Assembly: GCA_965238215.1 (NCBI GenBank)
Contig: OZ250180.1
Span: forward strand, 434,001-498,000
Length of the DNA: 64,000 nucleotides
Reading direction: 5' to 3'
Source of the DNA: JAPULR01 sp965238215
GTDB taxonomy: Bacteria; Chloroflexota; Dehalococcoidia; Lucifugimonadales; GCA-2712585
Positions 49,001 to 57,315 of the stretch are shown here, piece by piece (the stretch's first letter is position 1; each line of letters begins with the position of its first letter). The position numbers were made by a program, and so were the translations under genes. The notes beneath the pieces are model-generated. The model had not been told where the DNA came from. It searched no databases and saw nothing but the letters and a program-made list of their open reading frames with translations.

Positions 49001-49453
49001 CAGCTTGAAATCCTCTCTGCCGCCGAGTGCAGGCCTGACACTCCAGCGCAGCCTCACCACGAAAGCCACCACGAACTCGTTGCGGAGGGCGTCAAGCACG
49101 TGGTCAGAGAAGAGAAACGCGTGGGTGGCCAACTTGGACGGCCTTCCGGCGCCCGCTTCCGCACCTACACTCGACTCAAGGCTTACGCAGACGCCATCAA
49201 AGGCCAGCTGTTTGACGTCGATGCGCTGCACAGGTCAATCAACGACATCTACCGTTATCCTCTTCGCCCGTCGGCTGTGGACACCTTGAACCGACAACTC
49301 CGCAGCGGTGTCTCCGACGACCAGTTGGCGGACCTTGTGATGACGCTACGGGAGGAGGATAAGCTCTGCCTGACCGAGGACAGAGCTGATGAGCCCAGGG
49401 AGCCGCAGATAATTTGCTCACTAGGGTTGTTTGATACGGAGGGTGACCGCTGA
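46058..49453 (+). CDS. PLD-nuclease/SNF2-helicase fusion protein
   Basis: A 1131-residue protein. The N-terminal phospholipase D-type nuclease domain has its single HKD motif at about residue 136-165 (HAKLYLLFRDD, then GSSNLTFAG). The helicase follows: Walker A GDVVGLGKT near 282, VVIDESHNLRN near 352, LLSATPYN, and C-terminal motifs VLIATDVLSEGQNLQ and RAGRVDRIGQ near 826. The rest is helical. The stop overlaps the start of the methyltransferase gene (TGATG). This looks like the nuclease-motor arm of a restriction-modification-like defence system. Confidence 0.9.
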   Translation: MPRILDNLESTTSLLRALRETLELSSRADFCVGYFNLRGWGGLAPHVDKWHQDDGPCRVLIGMQQLPHDDLRKTLSLVDRPSAIDNQTAHRLKVQLAEQLRQQLTIGAPTNADERTLRQLAYQLRAKKVIVKLFLRHPLHAKLYLLFRDDPINPIVGYLGSSNLTFAGLSAQGELNVDVLDQDATVKLKQWFEDRWNDKFCVDITDELIQIIEESWAREALIPPYHVYLKMAYHLSHEARAGLAEFRIPKVFGDRLFDFQAAAVKIAAHHLNKRNGVLIGDVVGLGKTLMATAVARIFEDDYGLETLIICPKNLVPMWEDYVYQYQLRARVLSLSRVLSELPTLRRYRLVVIDESHNLRNREGRRYRAIQEYVRANESKCILLSATPYNKTYLDLSSQLRIFVEEDKNIGIRPERLLRSMGEVEFIRRHQAGLRTLASFDFSEYADDWRDLMRLYLVRRTRSFIQDNYAETDQQTGRRFLTYEDGSRSFFPTRVPKTVKFNIDDSNPNDQYAQLYSQNVVDIVKKLHLPRYGLGNYLLDNPETPPTKKEERQIDDLSRAGKRLIGFCRSNLFKRLESSGSAFLQSVERHVLRNYVFLHAIQNGLPLPLGSQDAEMLDSRFTDQDADEAKGALFDPDDDEQEEPIEKTGLTKTAADFKSRAAQIYAEYQGRYSRRFKWLRADLFKRSLENKLQYDSNALLGLLQTYGEWDPAADAKLDALHSLLTKEFPDQKVLVFSQFADTVDYLGAQLKMRGVADMAGVTGNSAEPTQLAWRFSPISNQRTGRQKPARELRVLIATDVLSEGQNLQDCHVVVNYDLPWAIIRLIQRAGRVDRIGQEAEEILCHSFLPAEGVERIIELRKRVRNRLKENAEVVGADEAFFEDDEDEQAIINLYHERAGILDGDPEGDVDLASHAYQIWKNAISADPSLEKAVANLPDVVFSSRDHKSIAQRPEGVLVFMRTADGNDALAYVDREGRSITESQLEILSAAECRPDTPAQPHHESHHELVAEGVKHVVREEKRVGGQLGRPSGARFRTYTRLKAYADAIKGQLFDVDALHRSINDIYRYPLRPSAVDTLNRQLRSGVSDDQLADLVMTLREEDKLCLTEDRADEPREPQIICSLGLFDTEGDR

Positions 49454-52400
49454 TGCAAGTTTCTATTGAAGAGTTGCAGCCCCACCTACAGGCATTCGAC
49501 TTTCCACGTCTCTTCGTTGAGGGTCTGGGTTGGGACCACTTCCAAGGCGATCCGATAGTACTGCCGGTTGACGGCCATGATTTTGTGCTCAAGCCAGTGG
49601 CGGAAAAGGCACAGTTCGCAGTCTTCGAGTGTGCCCCCGGACCCGACGGCGCGATGCCGAAATACCCGGTGCGTCGTAAGATCGAGACGCAGGTCACCAA
49701 GAGGGCGTTCGAGCACCTTATCATCTTTGTAGATGCTGACCGAACTATCCAGAAGTGGCAGTGGGTCAAACGTGAGGCTGGTAAGCCTCTGTCCTGCAAC
49801 GAGCAGGATTTCTACGCAGGACAGTCAGGTACGCCGGTACTTCAACGCCTCCAAAGCGTTGCGTTTACTCTGGATGACGAAGCAGGGGGAATCGGGATCT
49901 CAGATGTAACTTCCAAGGTGTATAAGGCTTTCAACGTTGAGAAAGTTACGAAGCGTTTCTACGAACACTTCCGCAAGGAATTGACCGCCTTTGGAGACTT
50001 CATCGAAGGAATCACTGCCCAAGGTGACCGGGATTGGTATGCGTCTCTGATGCTGAACCGCATGATGTTCGTTTACTTCATCCAGAAGAAGAGATTTCTT
50101 GACGGCGACCCCGACTACCTTCGCAACCGCCTGCGCATGGTTCAGGAGCGGAATGGCGGCGGGCGTTTCCAGCAGTTCTACCGTCTCTTTCTGCTGCGGC
50201 TATTCCACGAGGGTCTCGGCCAGCCGGAGGCCCAGCGCGCGCCCGAATTGGCCGCTCTCCTTGGCAAAGTTCCCTTCCTGAACGGTGGATTGTTTGACCA
50301 GCACGAGTTGGAGCGGGACAACCGGAACATCTCCATCCCCGACGCAGCCTTCGAGCGGGTCTTCGACTTCTTCGACGGGTATAGCTGGCACCTCGACGAG
50401 CGCCCCGGACACAAGGACAACGAGATCAATCCCGACGTGCTGGGCTACATTTTCGAGAAGTACGTCAACCAGAAGCAGATGGGAGCCTATTACACCAAGG
50501 AGGACATAACCGGCTACATCTCCCGGAATACAGTTATTCCGTTCCTGTTCGATGCTGCGCGGAAGGAATGCCGGGTCGCCTTCAAGTCCGACGGGGGCGT
50601 GTGGCGGCTTCTGCGAGAGGACCCGGACCGCTACATCTATCCTGCCGTCGGGCACGGCATTACCTGGAACGCGCGTGATGTCCTGAATCCCTTGCGGCGA
50701 GGCTCACCCATCGAACTGCCGGAGGGCATCGCCGCGGGAATCAACGAAGTGTCGAAACGTGGCGGTTGGAACGCCTCCGCCCCGGAGGAGTACGCTCTGC
50801 CCACGGAGACCTGGCGGGAGGTAGTGGCCCGTCGCACCCGCTACTACGAGGTCCGCGACAAGTTGGCCGCGGGCGAGGTGGCAGAGATAAACGACCTCAT
50901 CACTCTCAACCTGGACATTGAGCAGTTCGCCAAGGACGTAATAGCTCAGAGCGAAGGACCGGATCTTCTGAGAGCCTTTTGGCACGCCATGCGGGACGTG
51001 TCGGTGCTGGACCCGACCTGCGGCTCCGGGGCGTTCCTGTTTGCCGCGCTGAACATTCTGGAACCCCTCTACACCGCCTGCCTGGAGGGGATGCGGGGCT
51101 TTCTGGACGATGACGAGAGGTCTGACCGCAAGCGCAGCCCAAGATATCTTTCACACTTCCGTGACGTTCTTAAGGAGGTGGATAAGCATCCCAGCGAGCG
51201 GTACTTCATCCTCAAGTCCATCGTCCTGAACAACCTGTACGGGGTGGACATCATGGAGGAGGCGGTGGAGATATGCAAGCTGCGCCTCTTTCTGAAACTG
51301 GTGGCCCAGCTAGAGAGATACGACCAGATAGAGCCTCTGCCGGACATAGACTTCAACATCCGCGCCGGTAACACATTGGTGGGATTCACGTCGCTGGATG
51401 CGGTGCGGCAGGCCATGACCATCATGCCCAGCGGACAGCATCGACAGGTGTTTCCCGAGGACCAGGCGGCCCTTGACCGTATCAACGAAGAGGCCGAGAT
51501 TGCCAGCCGCGCCTTTGGTCGGTTCAGGGAACAGCAGACCGTCTACAGCGACGACTCACACATAACCGCCGAGCACAAAGCCGAACTCCGAGACCGCCTC
51601 CGCAGCCTTGCCGACGAGTTGGACCGCCACCTCGCTCGAGAGTACGGGGTTGATCCCAGCAAGGCTGCCGCCTACGACGCCTGGCGTTCCAGCCACCAGC
51701 CCTTTCACTGGTTCGTGGAGTTCTACGGGATTATGGATAGGGGCGGATTTGACGTGGTGATAGGGAATCCGCCTTATGTGGAGTACAGGAAGGTTCGCAA
51801 GGAATACCAAGTAAATGGGTTCGTGACGGTTAGTTGCGGAAACCTCTATGCAATAATGATGGAAAGGTCACTTGCAATCCTGAGCAATGGTCGATTTGGA
51901 ATGATTGTACCAGTATCAGGCGCATGTACGGATGGTTTCGCCCCGCTAAGAAGCTCTCTCTCGAAAGCTGGGGATATGGTTGTAAGTCATTTCAATGATC
52001 GACCTAGCAGACTGTTTGACGGAATTGAACACTGTCGACTGTCCATTTTTCTACTAAACGTCGGTTCCAGTGTAAGGAGGGTGTTCTCAACCGCCTACAA
52101 TAAGTGGCAAGCCTCTGAAAGAGATACACTATTCCAAAAACTGACATTCACCGAATCTGTGAAGCCGGTTTTCGACGGGCTTTTGCCTAAGTTTACGCAC
52201 CCTCTTGAGTTGTCAATACTTCAAAAGTTCTATCGCACTCCACGTACGCCTAAGGCTTCCGCGAAAAGGGTAGGACAAGCATCCATCTACTACACGAGAA
52301 AGTTGAGCAGCTTCGTACAGATACTTGACTTCGTTCCGGCAATCTACAACGCGGCCGGCAAATTGAGGAAACCTTCTGAACTCAAGGAGATCAGATTTGA

Positions 52401-52785
52401 TAGCGAAATAGAAAGAGGCGGGGTGCTGGCCTTTCTAAACTCGTCTCTCTTCTATTCGCTGGTCACCTTGTTTTCGGATTGTCGAAACTTGAACAAGCGT
52501 GAGATCGATATGACACGGTTGAATCTTGAGGACAAGGACAGAATTCAACGATTGTCAACCATTGCCCAAGAACTCATGGACGACATACAGGCCAATTCGG
52601 AGATGTTAACTATCAATTATCGCACTAGAGGGAGTCTGCGAATTCAGTCTACCTACCCACGGCTGAGCAAGCCCATCATCGACGAAATCGACCGGGTGCT
52701 GGCAGAGCACTACGGCTTCACGGACGAAGAGCTGGACTTCATCATCAACTACGACATCAAGTATCGGATGGGGCGGGGGCGGTGA
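49453..52785 (+). CDS. Eco57I-type class I DNA methyltransferase
   Basis: A 1110-residue N6-adenine methyltransferase. The SAM motif DPTCGSGAFL lies near residue 519 and the catalytic NPPYVEYR near 771, with NNLYGVDIMEEAVEICKLRL between. A ~500-residue N-terminal region (RRKIETQVTKRAFEHLIIFV, WYASLMLNRMMFVYFIQKK) is typical of large one-piece modification proteins. The part after NPPY should hold target recognition. The codon mix after ~51.8 kb is more AT-rich, which suggests exchange of the recognition segment. Coupled to the helicase gene, it marks self DNA or takes part directly in restriction. Confidence 0.9.
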   Translation: MQVSIEELQPHLQAFDFPRLFVEGLGWDHFQGDPIVLPVDGHDFVLKPVAEKAQFAVFECAPGPDGAMPKYPVRRKIETQVTKRAFEHLIIFVDADRTIQKWQWVKREAGKPLSCNEQDFYAGQSGTPVLQRLQSVAFTLDDEAGGIGISDVTSKVYKAFNVEKVTKRFYEHFRKELTAFGDFIEGITAQGDRDWYASLMLNRMMFVYFIQKKRFLDGDPDYLRNRLRMVQERNGGGRFQQFYRLFLLRLFHEGLGQPEAQRAPELAALLGKVPFLNGGLFDQHELERDNRNISIPDAAFERVFDFFDGYSWHLDERPGHKDNEINPDVLGYIFEKYVNQKQMGAYYTKEDITGYISRNTVIPFLFDAARKECRVAFKSDGGVWRLLREDPDRYIYPAVGHGITWNARDVLNPLRRGSPIELPEGIAAGINEVSKRGGWNASAPEEYALPTETWREVVARRTRYYEVRDKLAAGEVAEINDLITLNLDIEQFAKDVIAQSEGPDLLRAFWHAMRDVSVLDPTCGSGAFLFAALNILEPLYTACLEGMRGFLDDDERSDRKRSPRYLSHFRDVLKEVDKHPSERYFILKSIVLNNLYGVDIMEEAVEICKLRLFLKLVAQLERYDQIEPLPDIDFNIRAGNTLVGFTSLDAVRQAMTIMPSGQHRQVFPEDQAALDRINEEAEIASRAFGRFREQQTVYSDDSHITAEHKAELRDRLRSLADELDRHLAREYGVDPSKAAAYDAWRSSHQPFHWFVEFYGIMDRGGFDVVIGNPPYVEYRKVRKEYQVNGFVTVSCGNLYAIMMERSLAILSNGRFGMIVPVSGACTDGFAPLRSSLSKAGDMVVSHFNDRPSRLFDGIEHCRLSIFLLNVGSSVRRVFSTAYNKWQASERDTLFQKLTFTESVKPVFDGLLPKFTHPLELSILQKFYRTPRTPKASAKRVGQASIYYTRKLSSFVQILDFVPAIYNAAGKLRKPSELKEIRFDSEIERGGVLAFLNSSLFYSLVTLFSDCRNLNKREIDMTRLNLEDKDRIQRLSTIAQELMDDIQANSEMLTINYRTRGSLRIQSTYPRLSKPIIDEIDRVLAEHYGFTDEELDFIINYDIKYRMGRGR

Positions 52786-53949
52786 TACCTCACTTGATTC
52801 AAAGGCATGGTAAGAAACCGGTCATTTACCTTGACCAGAATTGGATTAGCAATATTGCGAAAGCTAAATTTGATGAAGGCAGGATAGCGGAACAAACCTA
52901 TTTCAGCGACCTCTTCGAAGCCCTTGGACAAGGAGTTATCAACAATCGATTAGTTTGTCCTACGTCTGATTTTCACGAGTATGAAGCTTCGCTAGGTTCA
53001 AGAGTAAAAGACACACTTTGGCGCATAACTGGAAGACTCAGCTGCCGATTGTCGTTTAACTATTTCTTTCTGGTCATGCACAGACAGCTTAGGCAAGCGA
53101 TATCGGAATTCGTTGGACAAGATACAATTGATGATCCTTGGTGGTTTATCCCTTTCAACAAGGATCCAGATCTTCCAACGCCGAGGTTAGACCCATGCTA
53201 CAATATTGTACATGTCCCCCTTACTGACGAGTATTGGCAAGATGAGAAGCGACTTCGGGATGATGTTCGAACCCCGATGCATCGTGAATATAAGAAATCG
53301 AGATGGAAAGAAGATATCGATTATCAGAAAACCGTCGCAATTCAACAAAGGAGTCTCTTCTTAGAGGGTGTCTAAAAAGGCGTCGGTGGAGCGAAGCATA
53401 AACGTCTGTTAGGCAGCGAAGTCCGTCCCTCCAACTCCAGACCCTTCAGCTTCGCTCAAGGTGACATGGAGCGCTCAGGGTAACAAAGGGATTTATTAGA
53501 CACGCTCTTAGACTTCTACCTGCGTCCACTGGAAGCAATTCGTCCAGGCCAAGAAAAAGCACCTGGAATTAAATGGATTCGCACTCGTTGAAATAGCGCA
53601 TATATACAATGCATATATGCATCTATTGAGAATTGCTGAGCGTGGTAGGGGGCTCGAAGCCTTTGTAGATTCTCCTCAGTTTTCAAAAGTGCCATTCTTG
53701 TCAAACTACGCTAAGCTCTTAGTAGCAGACAAAATGAAGTGCCCTGATAAGAGAGTCGAACCATCACTTCAGGACGACTTTAGAATTGCCGCTATGGTTA
53801 TTCCCTATTCAAAGATATTTGCCACCGAGAACTACTTGGCTGAGTTGATTAAGCAGACTGGCATTAGTGACGAATATGACTGCGAAATCTATACTATGAG
53901 GCAGCAGCAGTACCTGTTAGATGAGATAACCAGACTCATGCTGCTTTGA
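52782..53949 (+). pseudogene. PIN-like gene broken by a MITE and a frameshift
   Basis: Starts at a GTG overlapping the methyltransferase stop. The N-terminus VIYLDQNWISNIAKAKF is the pattern of PIN-like nuclease domains (Asp in YLDQN). After about 193 codons a 144-base MITE interrupts the frame. Coding resumes beyond it (LNGFALVEIAHIYNAYMHLL, DDFRIAAMVIPYSKIFATEN), with one further frame change near 53520-53580, and ends at 53949. The DNA is more AT-rich than the flanking genes. It was probably a nuclease partner of the defence operon. Confidence 0.65.
53364..53507. mobile_element. MITE (144 bp)
   Basis: Terminal inverted repeats GAGGGTGTCTAAAAA and, at the other end read inward, GAGCGTGTCTAATAA (two mismatches in 15). 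Flanked by TTA at 53361-53363 and 53508-53510 as target duplication. No coding capacity. It interrupts the PIN-like gene. Confidence 0.82.
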
Positions 53950-54027
53950 ATGTGCAAGTGAATCCGGCAGTGCGTTGGAATTCATCATCAACTACGACAT
54001 TAAGTACCGGATGGGGAGGGAGAGGTG

Positions 54028-54669
54028 ATGGAAGACACAAGGGTGTTCATAGACCATGTCGATAACATACAGGTGTCTGCGGAAGTCCATCACAACAACC
54101 TGAGCGTCTTACGGTCACTCGATATCGGGCTGTTTCATTTGGCCAGGTTTGTTCGGCAGCGCGAAGTGGAAGCCTTAGAGCGTTATGGTTCGGACAAGGT
54201 CCGGGGATTTTTTGATTTCGGTAACGACTTGGAGTTGATGCTTAGCTGCATCTTTGACTGGTTTTCCATAAGTCTAGTCAGCTATATGCGTACGATTCAG
54301 CTAATGCATTTGATGGAAAGCAATAGCTGGGATCTGGAAGACCTGAAACGGAAGTCTTCGCAACAGAAATTGCACGATGCTTCCGATGTGTACATCAGAA
54401 AGATTGCCCCGGAAGTGCTTGAATGGCGTAACAAAATCGGAGCCCATCGGGTTGCGACAGACCCTAGATCAGATAGCCTGGCTCTCCTAACGTATTCGAC
54501 CTTCCCTACAGTCGGGTACCAAAGTCCCTACTACGGGGTTGGTAATTTCACACTTACCTTGGGTGATGGCAGTACTGTCGCCTTCCAACAATGGTCGCTA
54601 ACGCAGAAGTACGAGGAACTGGCTCCACGCTATTGGCCCGATAGAAAACTAACGGAACTTGATTGGTGA
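54028..54669 (+). CDS. HEPN-like uncharacterised protein
   Basis: A 213-residue protein; GGAGGGAGAG lies just before the ATG. It is mostly helical. WRNKIGAH near residue 133 fits the R-x4-6-H motif of HEPN ribonucleases and is followed by RVATDPRSD, a pattern I recall from a common uncharacterised family. The C-terminal part (YYGVGNFTLTLGDGST) is beta-rich. HEPN membership is inference. It follows the second copy of the methyltransferase 3' end, so it may be the original neighbour of that gene. Confidence 0.55.
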   Translation: MEDTRVFIDHVDNIQVSAEVHHNNLSVLRSLDIGLFHLARFVRQREVEALERYGSDKVRGFFDFGNDLELMLSCIFDWFSISLVSYMRTIQLMHLMESNSWDLEDLKRKSSQQKLHDASDVYIRKIAPEVLEWRNKIGAHRVATDPRSDSLALLTYSTFPTVGYQSPYYGVGNFTLTLGDGSTVAFQQWSLTQKYEELAPRYWPDRKLTELDW

Positions 54670-54755
54670 AGCACCGCACACGCCAGGTTTGGAAGTAAAG
54701 AAGCGTCTATGTGATACCATTGGCAATCAAGCCAAGGATGCTCAGGGAGGACGCC

Positions 54756-55001
54756 ATGGAATTGTACCAGTTGGACTACGTCCTGCACGAACCATGTGAG
54801 GAACAGGGGTGGCTATACATGGCCGAGATACCTGAGTTGCCCGGATGTCGGGCGTGGGCGGAGACGGCCAGCGAGACTCTGGCCGAACTGTCCACAGTGG
54901 CGGAGCAATTCATACTCTCCTACAAAGAACGAGGCAAACCCCTGCCGGCGGGGATAGCCCGTTCCCTAACCGGACAGGGCAAAATCTCCGTGGCTGTATG
55001 A
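54756..55001 (+). CDS. hicB: HicB-family antitoxin
   Basis: An 81-residue protein starting at the ATG at 54756, five bases after GGGAGG; longer starts to 54711 are possible. LDYVLHEPCEEQGWLYMAEI, PELPGCRAWAETASETLAEL and the C-terminal helix match the HicB partial RNase-H fold. HicB neutralises the mRNA-cleaving HicA toxin. Its stop overlaps the hicA start (ATGA). The antitoxin is intact while the toxin is not. Confidence 0.82.
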   Translation: MELYQLDYVLHEPCEEQGWLYMAEIPELPGCRAWAETASETLAELSTVAEQFILSYKERGKPLPAGIARSLTGQGKISVAV

Positions 55002-55208
55002 CATATAGGGAACTTGCCAGGAAACTTGCAAAGGCTGGGATGCGCTTTTCACCGCCAAGCGGGAGGTTCACACGTAATCTGGATCAACCCAGCCAATAAC
55101 CGGGAGACCACTATTCCCAGGCACGGGAATCGGGACTTGGCTATAGGAACCCTCCACGGAATCCGAAGGGACTTGGGCATCGAGAGACGGGAATTCGACC
55201 GGGCGTAG
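54998..55208 (+). pseudogene. hicA: HicA toxin, frameshifted
   Basis: The ATG frame gives MTYRELARKLAKAGMRF, a normal HicA start, then goes out of frame after the T-run at 55046-55049. Removing one T continues HRQAGGSHVIWINPANNRET, TIPRHGNRDLAIGTLHGIRR to 55208, a complete HicA including the active-site His in the GGSH motif. A single extra T therefore inactivates the toxin. Confidence 0.82.
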
Positions 55209-55304
55209 CAAACGGAAATCGCTACGCAGAGTTGCAGGCCGGGCAGACGACGAGACTATTCGCAACGCATTAATTGGCAGGAGTTTCCGCAAAGAGGAAT
55301 AACC

Positions 55305-55520
55305 TTGAAACTTCACTACTATCCAGAGACCGACAGCCTCTACGTCGAGTTTAAGGCGGGGTCCGGGGCGGACACCATTGAGGTCACCGAGGGCCCAAAC
55401 GTCGGTGTTGATGCCAAGGGCGAGGTGGTTGGATTTGACATCGACCATGCGTCCCAACGGCTGGACCTGCACACTCTGGAGGCTGAAGCGCTGCCCTTAC
55501 ATACTGCAAAAGCGAGTTGA
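55305..55520 (+). CDS. DUF2283 family protein
   Basis: A 71-residue protein with a TTG start after AGAGGAA. YYPETDSLYVEFKAG, then NVGVDAKGEVVGFDIDHASQ, is the DUF2283 signature. These small proteins are common next to toxin-antitoxin genes and defence loci, with unknown function. Confidence 0.8.
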   Translation: MKLHYYPETDSLYVEFKAGSGADTIEVTEGPNVGVDAKGEVVGFDIDHASQRLDLHTLEAEALPLHTAKAS

Positions 55521-55594
55521 CTGGCTGTTGTGAGGAAATCGCGTTTTGTCGACGGAAACTTCAACATGGCGGCGGTGTTCGGCAAAGTTGATCT

Positions 55595-56437
55595 ATGACA
55601 GGCGAAAATTTCAATAGGTTCTGTGAGGGGCTGCTCGCAAGGTACAAGCGTAGGAACAGTCAAGTCCTCACGACGCGCCTCGACAGCTTGTGTGGGTTCC
55701 TCAGAAGAGAAGGAAACCACGTTGTGCAGACCATTTTCGGCGGCTCCGTCCAGAAGGACACGTACGTGACCGGACTCAGTGATGTGGATGCGCTTCTGAT
55801 AGTTAACGAGTCCTCCTTAGTGAACCAACCTCCCTCTGATGCGATAGAGTACGTGCAAGAAGCCATTCAGCGGCGGCTCCCTCAGAATCCTGTAAGTGCG
55901 GGCAACTTGGCAGTGACGGTGGAGTACGCCGACGGGACCGAAATACAGTTACTGCCCGCCATACAGACAAGAAGTGGCGGCATTAGGATTGCCCATCCGG
56001 GTAGCAACCAATGGAGCAGAATTGCCCATCCCGAATGGTTTGCCGAGAAGCTCGCCGAAGTCAACTCGGCGAGGGGTGGCAGGGTAGTACCGGTAATCAA
56101 GCTTGCCAAGGCGATGGCGGACTGCTATATCAGACGCAAGAGCAGGAAAATTGGCGGGTATCACATGGAGTCCTTAGCAATCGATGCGCTCGCTGACTAT
56201 CAAGGTCGGCTAGATACAAAATCGATGCTTATTCGCTTCCTGGGACACTCAGTGGAGGCAGTCAGGCGTCCCATCATTGATTCTACGGGACAGTCGAGAA
56301 ACGTGGACGAGTATCTGGGGCCTGCAGACTCCTCGGAACGAAAGCGGGCCTCAACGTACTTTGGACAGATGCGGGGGATGGTCAAACGTTGCATAACCAG
56401 GGCAGAGTTCAACAAGCTGTTCCGTGTGGGAGGCTAG
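55595..56437 (+). CDS. CD-NTase-like (SMODS-type) nucleotidyltransferase
   Basis: A 280-residue polymerase-beta-fold enzyme. GGSVQKDTYVTGLSDVDALL at residues 49-68 carries the glycine-serine and the Asp63-x-Asp65 pair. The third acidic position is IQLLPA (about 117-122), with Gln118 in place of the usual Asp and Glu116 beside it. VVPVIKLAKAMADCYIRR and YHMESLAIDALADY belong to the C-terminal helical domain of CD-NTases, which make cyclic nucleotide signals in CBASS defence. The start codon has no clear ribosome site. Six bases separate it from the SLOG-fold gene. Confidence 0.78.
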   Translation: MTGENFNRFCEGLLARYKRRNSQVLTTRLDSLCGFLRREGNHVVQTIFGGSVQKDTYVTGLSDVDALLIVNESSLVNQPPSDAIEYVQEAIQRRLPQNPVSAGNLAVTVEYADGTEIQLLPAIQTRSGGIRIAHPGSNQWSRIAHPEWFAEKLAEVNSARGGRVVPVIKLAKAMADCYIRRKSRKIGGYHMESLAIDALADYQGRLDTKSMLIRFLGHSVEAVRRPIIDSTGQSRNVDEYLGPADSSERKRASTYFGQMRGMVKRCITRAEFNKLFRVGG

Positions 56438-56443
56438 CGCGGC

Positions 56444-57034
56444 ATGGCGAAAGTGGAGTTTCTGTCCAAAGTCAAGTCGAAGGGCAACCTCAGCCTACTC
56501 GACGATGAGCTAGTGGCCTTCTTTTGCTCCAATCGTTGCCCTGGGGACCTAATTCTCAGGACCTACGACCTTGCCAGGGAAATGCGCGATGTGGGTGTAC
56601 CGGTGATTGGCGGCTTTCAGACACCAATGGAGAAGGAATGCTTGCGCCTGCTGCTTCGAGGCAGCCAGCCTGTGGTTGTCTGTCCCGCCCGTGGCATCGA
56701 GCACATGCGAATACCTCGCGACTGGCGTCCCGCCCTTGACAAGGGTCGTCTGCTGGTTCTTTCGCCATTTCCAGCGACGGTCCGTCGTCCAACGGCGGAA
56801 CTTGCGGCCCAGCGAAACGACCTGGTGTCGTCGCTGGCGAGCAGGGTTTTCATCGCGCACGCGGCGGCTGGAAGCAAAACGGAGGCCTTCGCCGAGGGAC
56901 TTGCCGCAGGCGGCAAGCCTCTGATCACGCTGGATAGCCCGGCGAACGGGAATCTGGTGGGGATGGGGGCAAAGGTGTTTGAGCGAAGCACGCAATCTCT
57001 TCAATTGCAGGATCTTGACCTCCGTAGTTCATGA
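56444..57034 (+). CDS. DprA/SLOG-fold protein paired with the nucleotidyltransferase
   Basis: A 196-residue Rossmann-like protein. VPVIGGFQTPMEKECLRLLL, VVVCPARGIEHMRIP and VFIAHAAAGSKTEAFAEGLA match the nucleotide-binding core of DprA/Smf and the wider SLOG superfamily. The SLOG fold senses or processes nucleotide ligands in many conflict systems. No effector domain (membrane span, TIR, nuclease) is fused. Six bases from the CD-NTase, with GGGAGG before the start, it is likely the sensor or effector of a two-gene nucleotide-signalling system. Confidence 0.72.
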   Translation: MAKVEFLSKVKSKGNLSLLDDELVAFFCSNRCPGDLILRTYDLAREMRDVGVPVIGGFQTPMEKECLRLLLRGSQPVVVCPARGIEHMRIPRDWRPALDKGRLLVLSPFPATVRRPTAELAAQRNDLVSSLASRVFIAHAAAGSKTEAFAEGLAAGGKPLITLDSPANGNLVGMGAKVFERSTQSLQLQDLDLRSS

Positions 57035-57315
57035 GCGAGTAGGGGCGCTACCTCGTACAAAGCGATGGCAGGATGTGGTGGGTGGCATTGCACCGCGGCC
57101 TTTCAGTTTGAGCGATGGCGAGCAGTCGGACCCGCTAAACAGGAGAGCAGGGGGTAAGTGCTGGATTTGGGGAAGTACCAGCGAAGAATCTTTTGATAGT
57201 AGATGTTTCTCCAAAAGCCGACAAGATGGAGTGGAATCTCCAACCCGGCAGCAAACTGTAGTGGACTAGACCACTGTCATTGCGATACAAGGAAGCCTTA
57301 TGGGGCCTTTACCGT

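Larger units (their letters stand above)
52737..54027 (+). repeat. Direct duplication of the methyltransferase 3' end
   Basis: About 49 bases at 52737-52785, encoding FIINYDIKYRMGRGR and the stop/start overlap, recur at 53979-54027 with roughly six differences. The second copy lies just before the gene at 54028, in the same relation that the first has to the PIN-like gene. The PIN-like gene and its MITE therefore sit between two copies. Confidence 0.85.

Noticed and set aside
45813..52785. Calling the operon DISARM or BREX
   Set aside because: The hallmark genes drmA, drmB, pglZ, brxC and brxL are all missing, and the PLD domain is fused to the helicase instead of separate.
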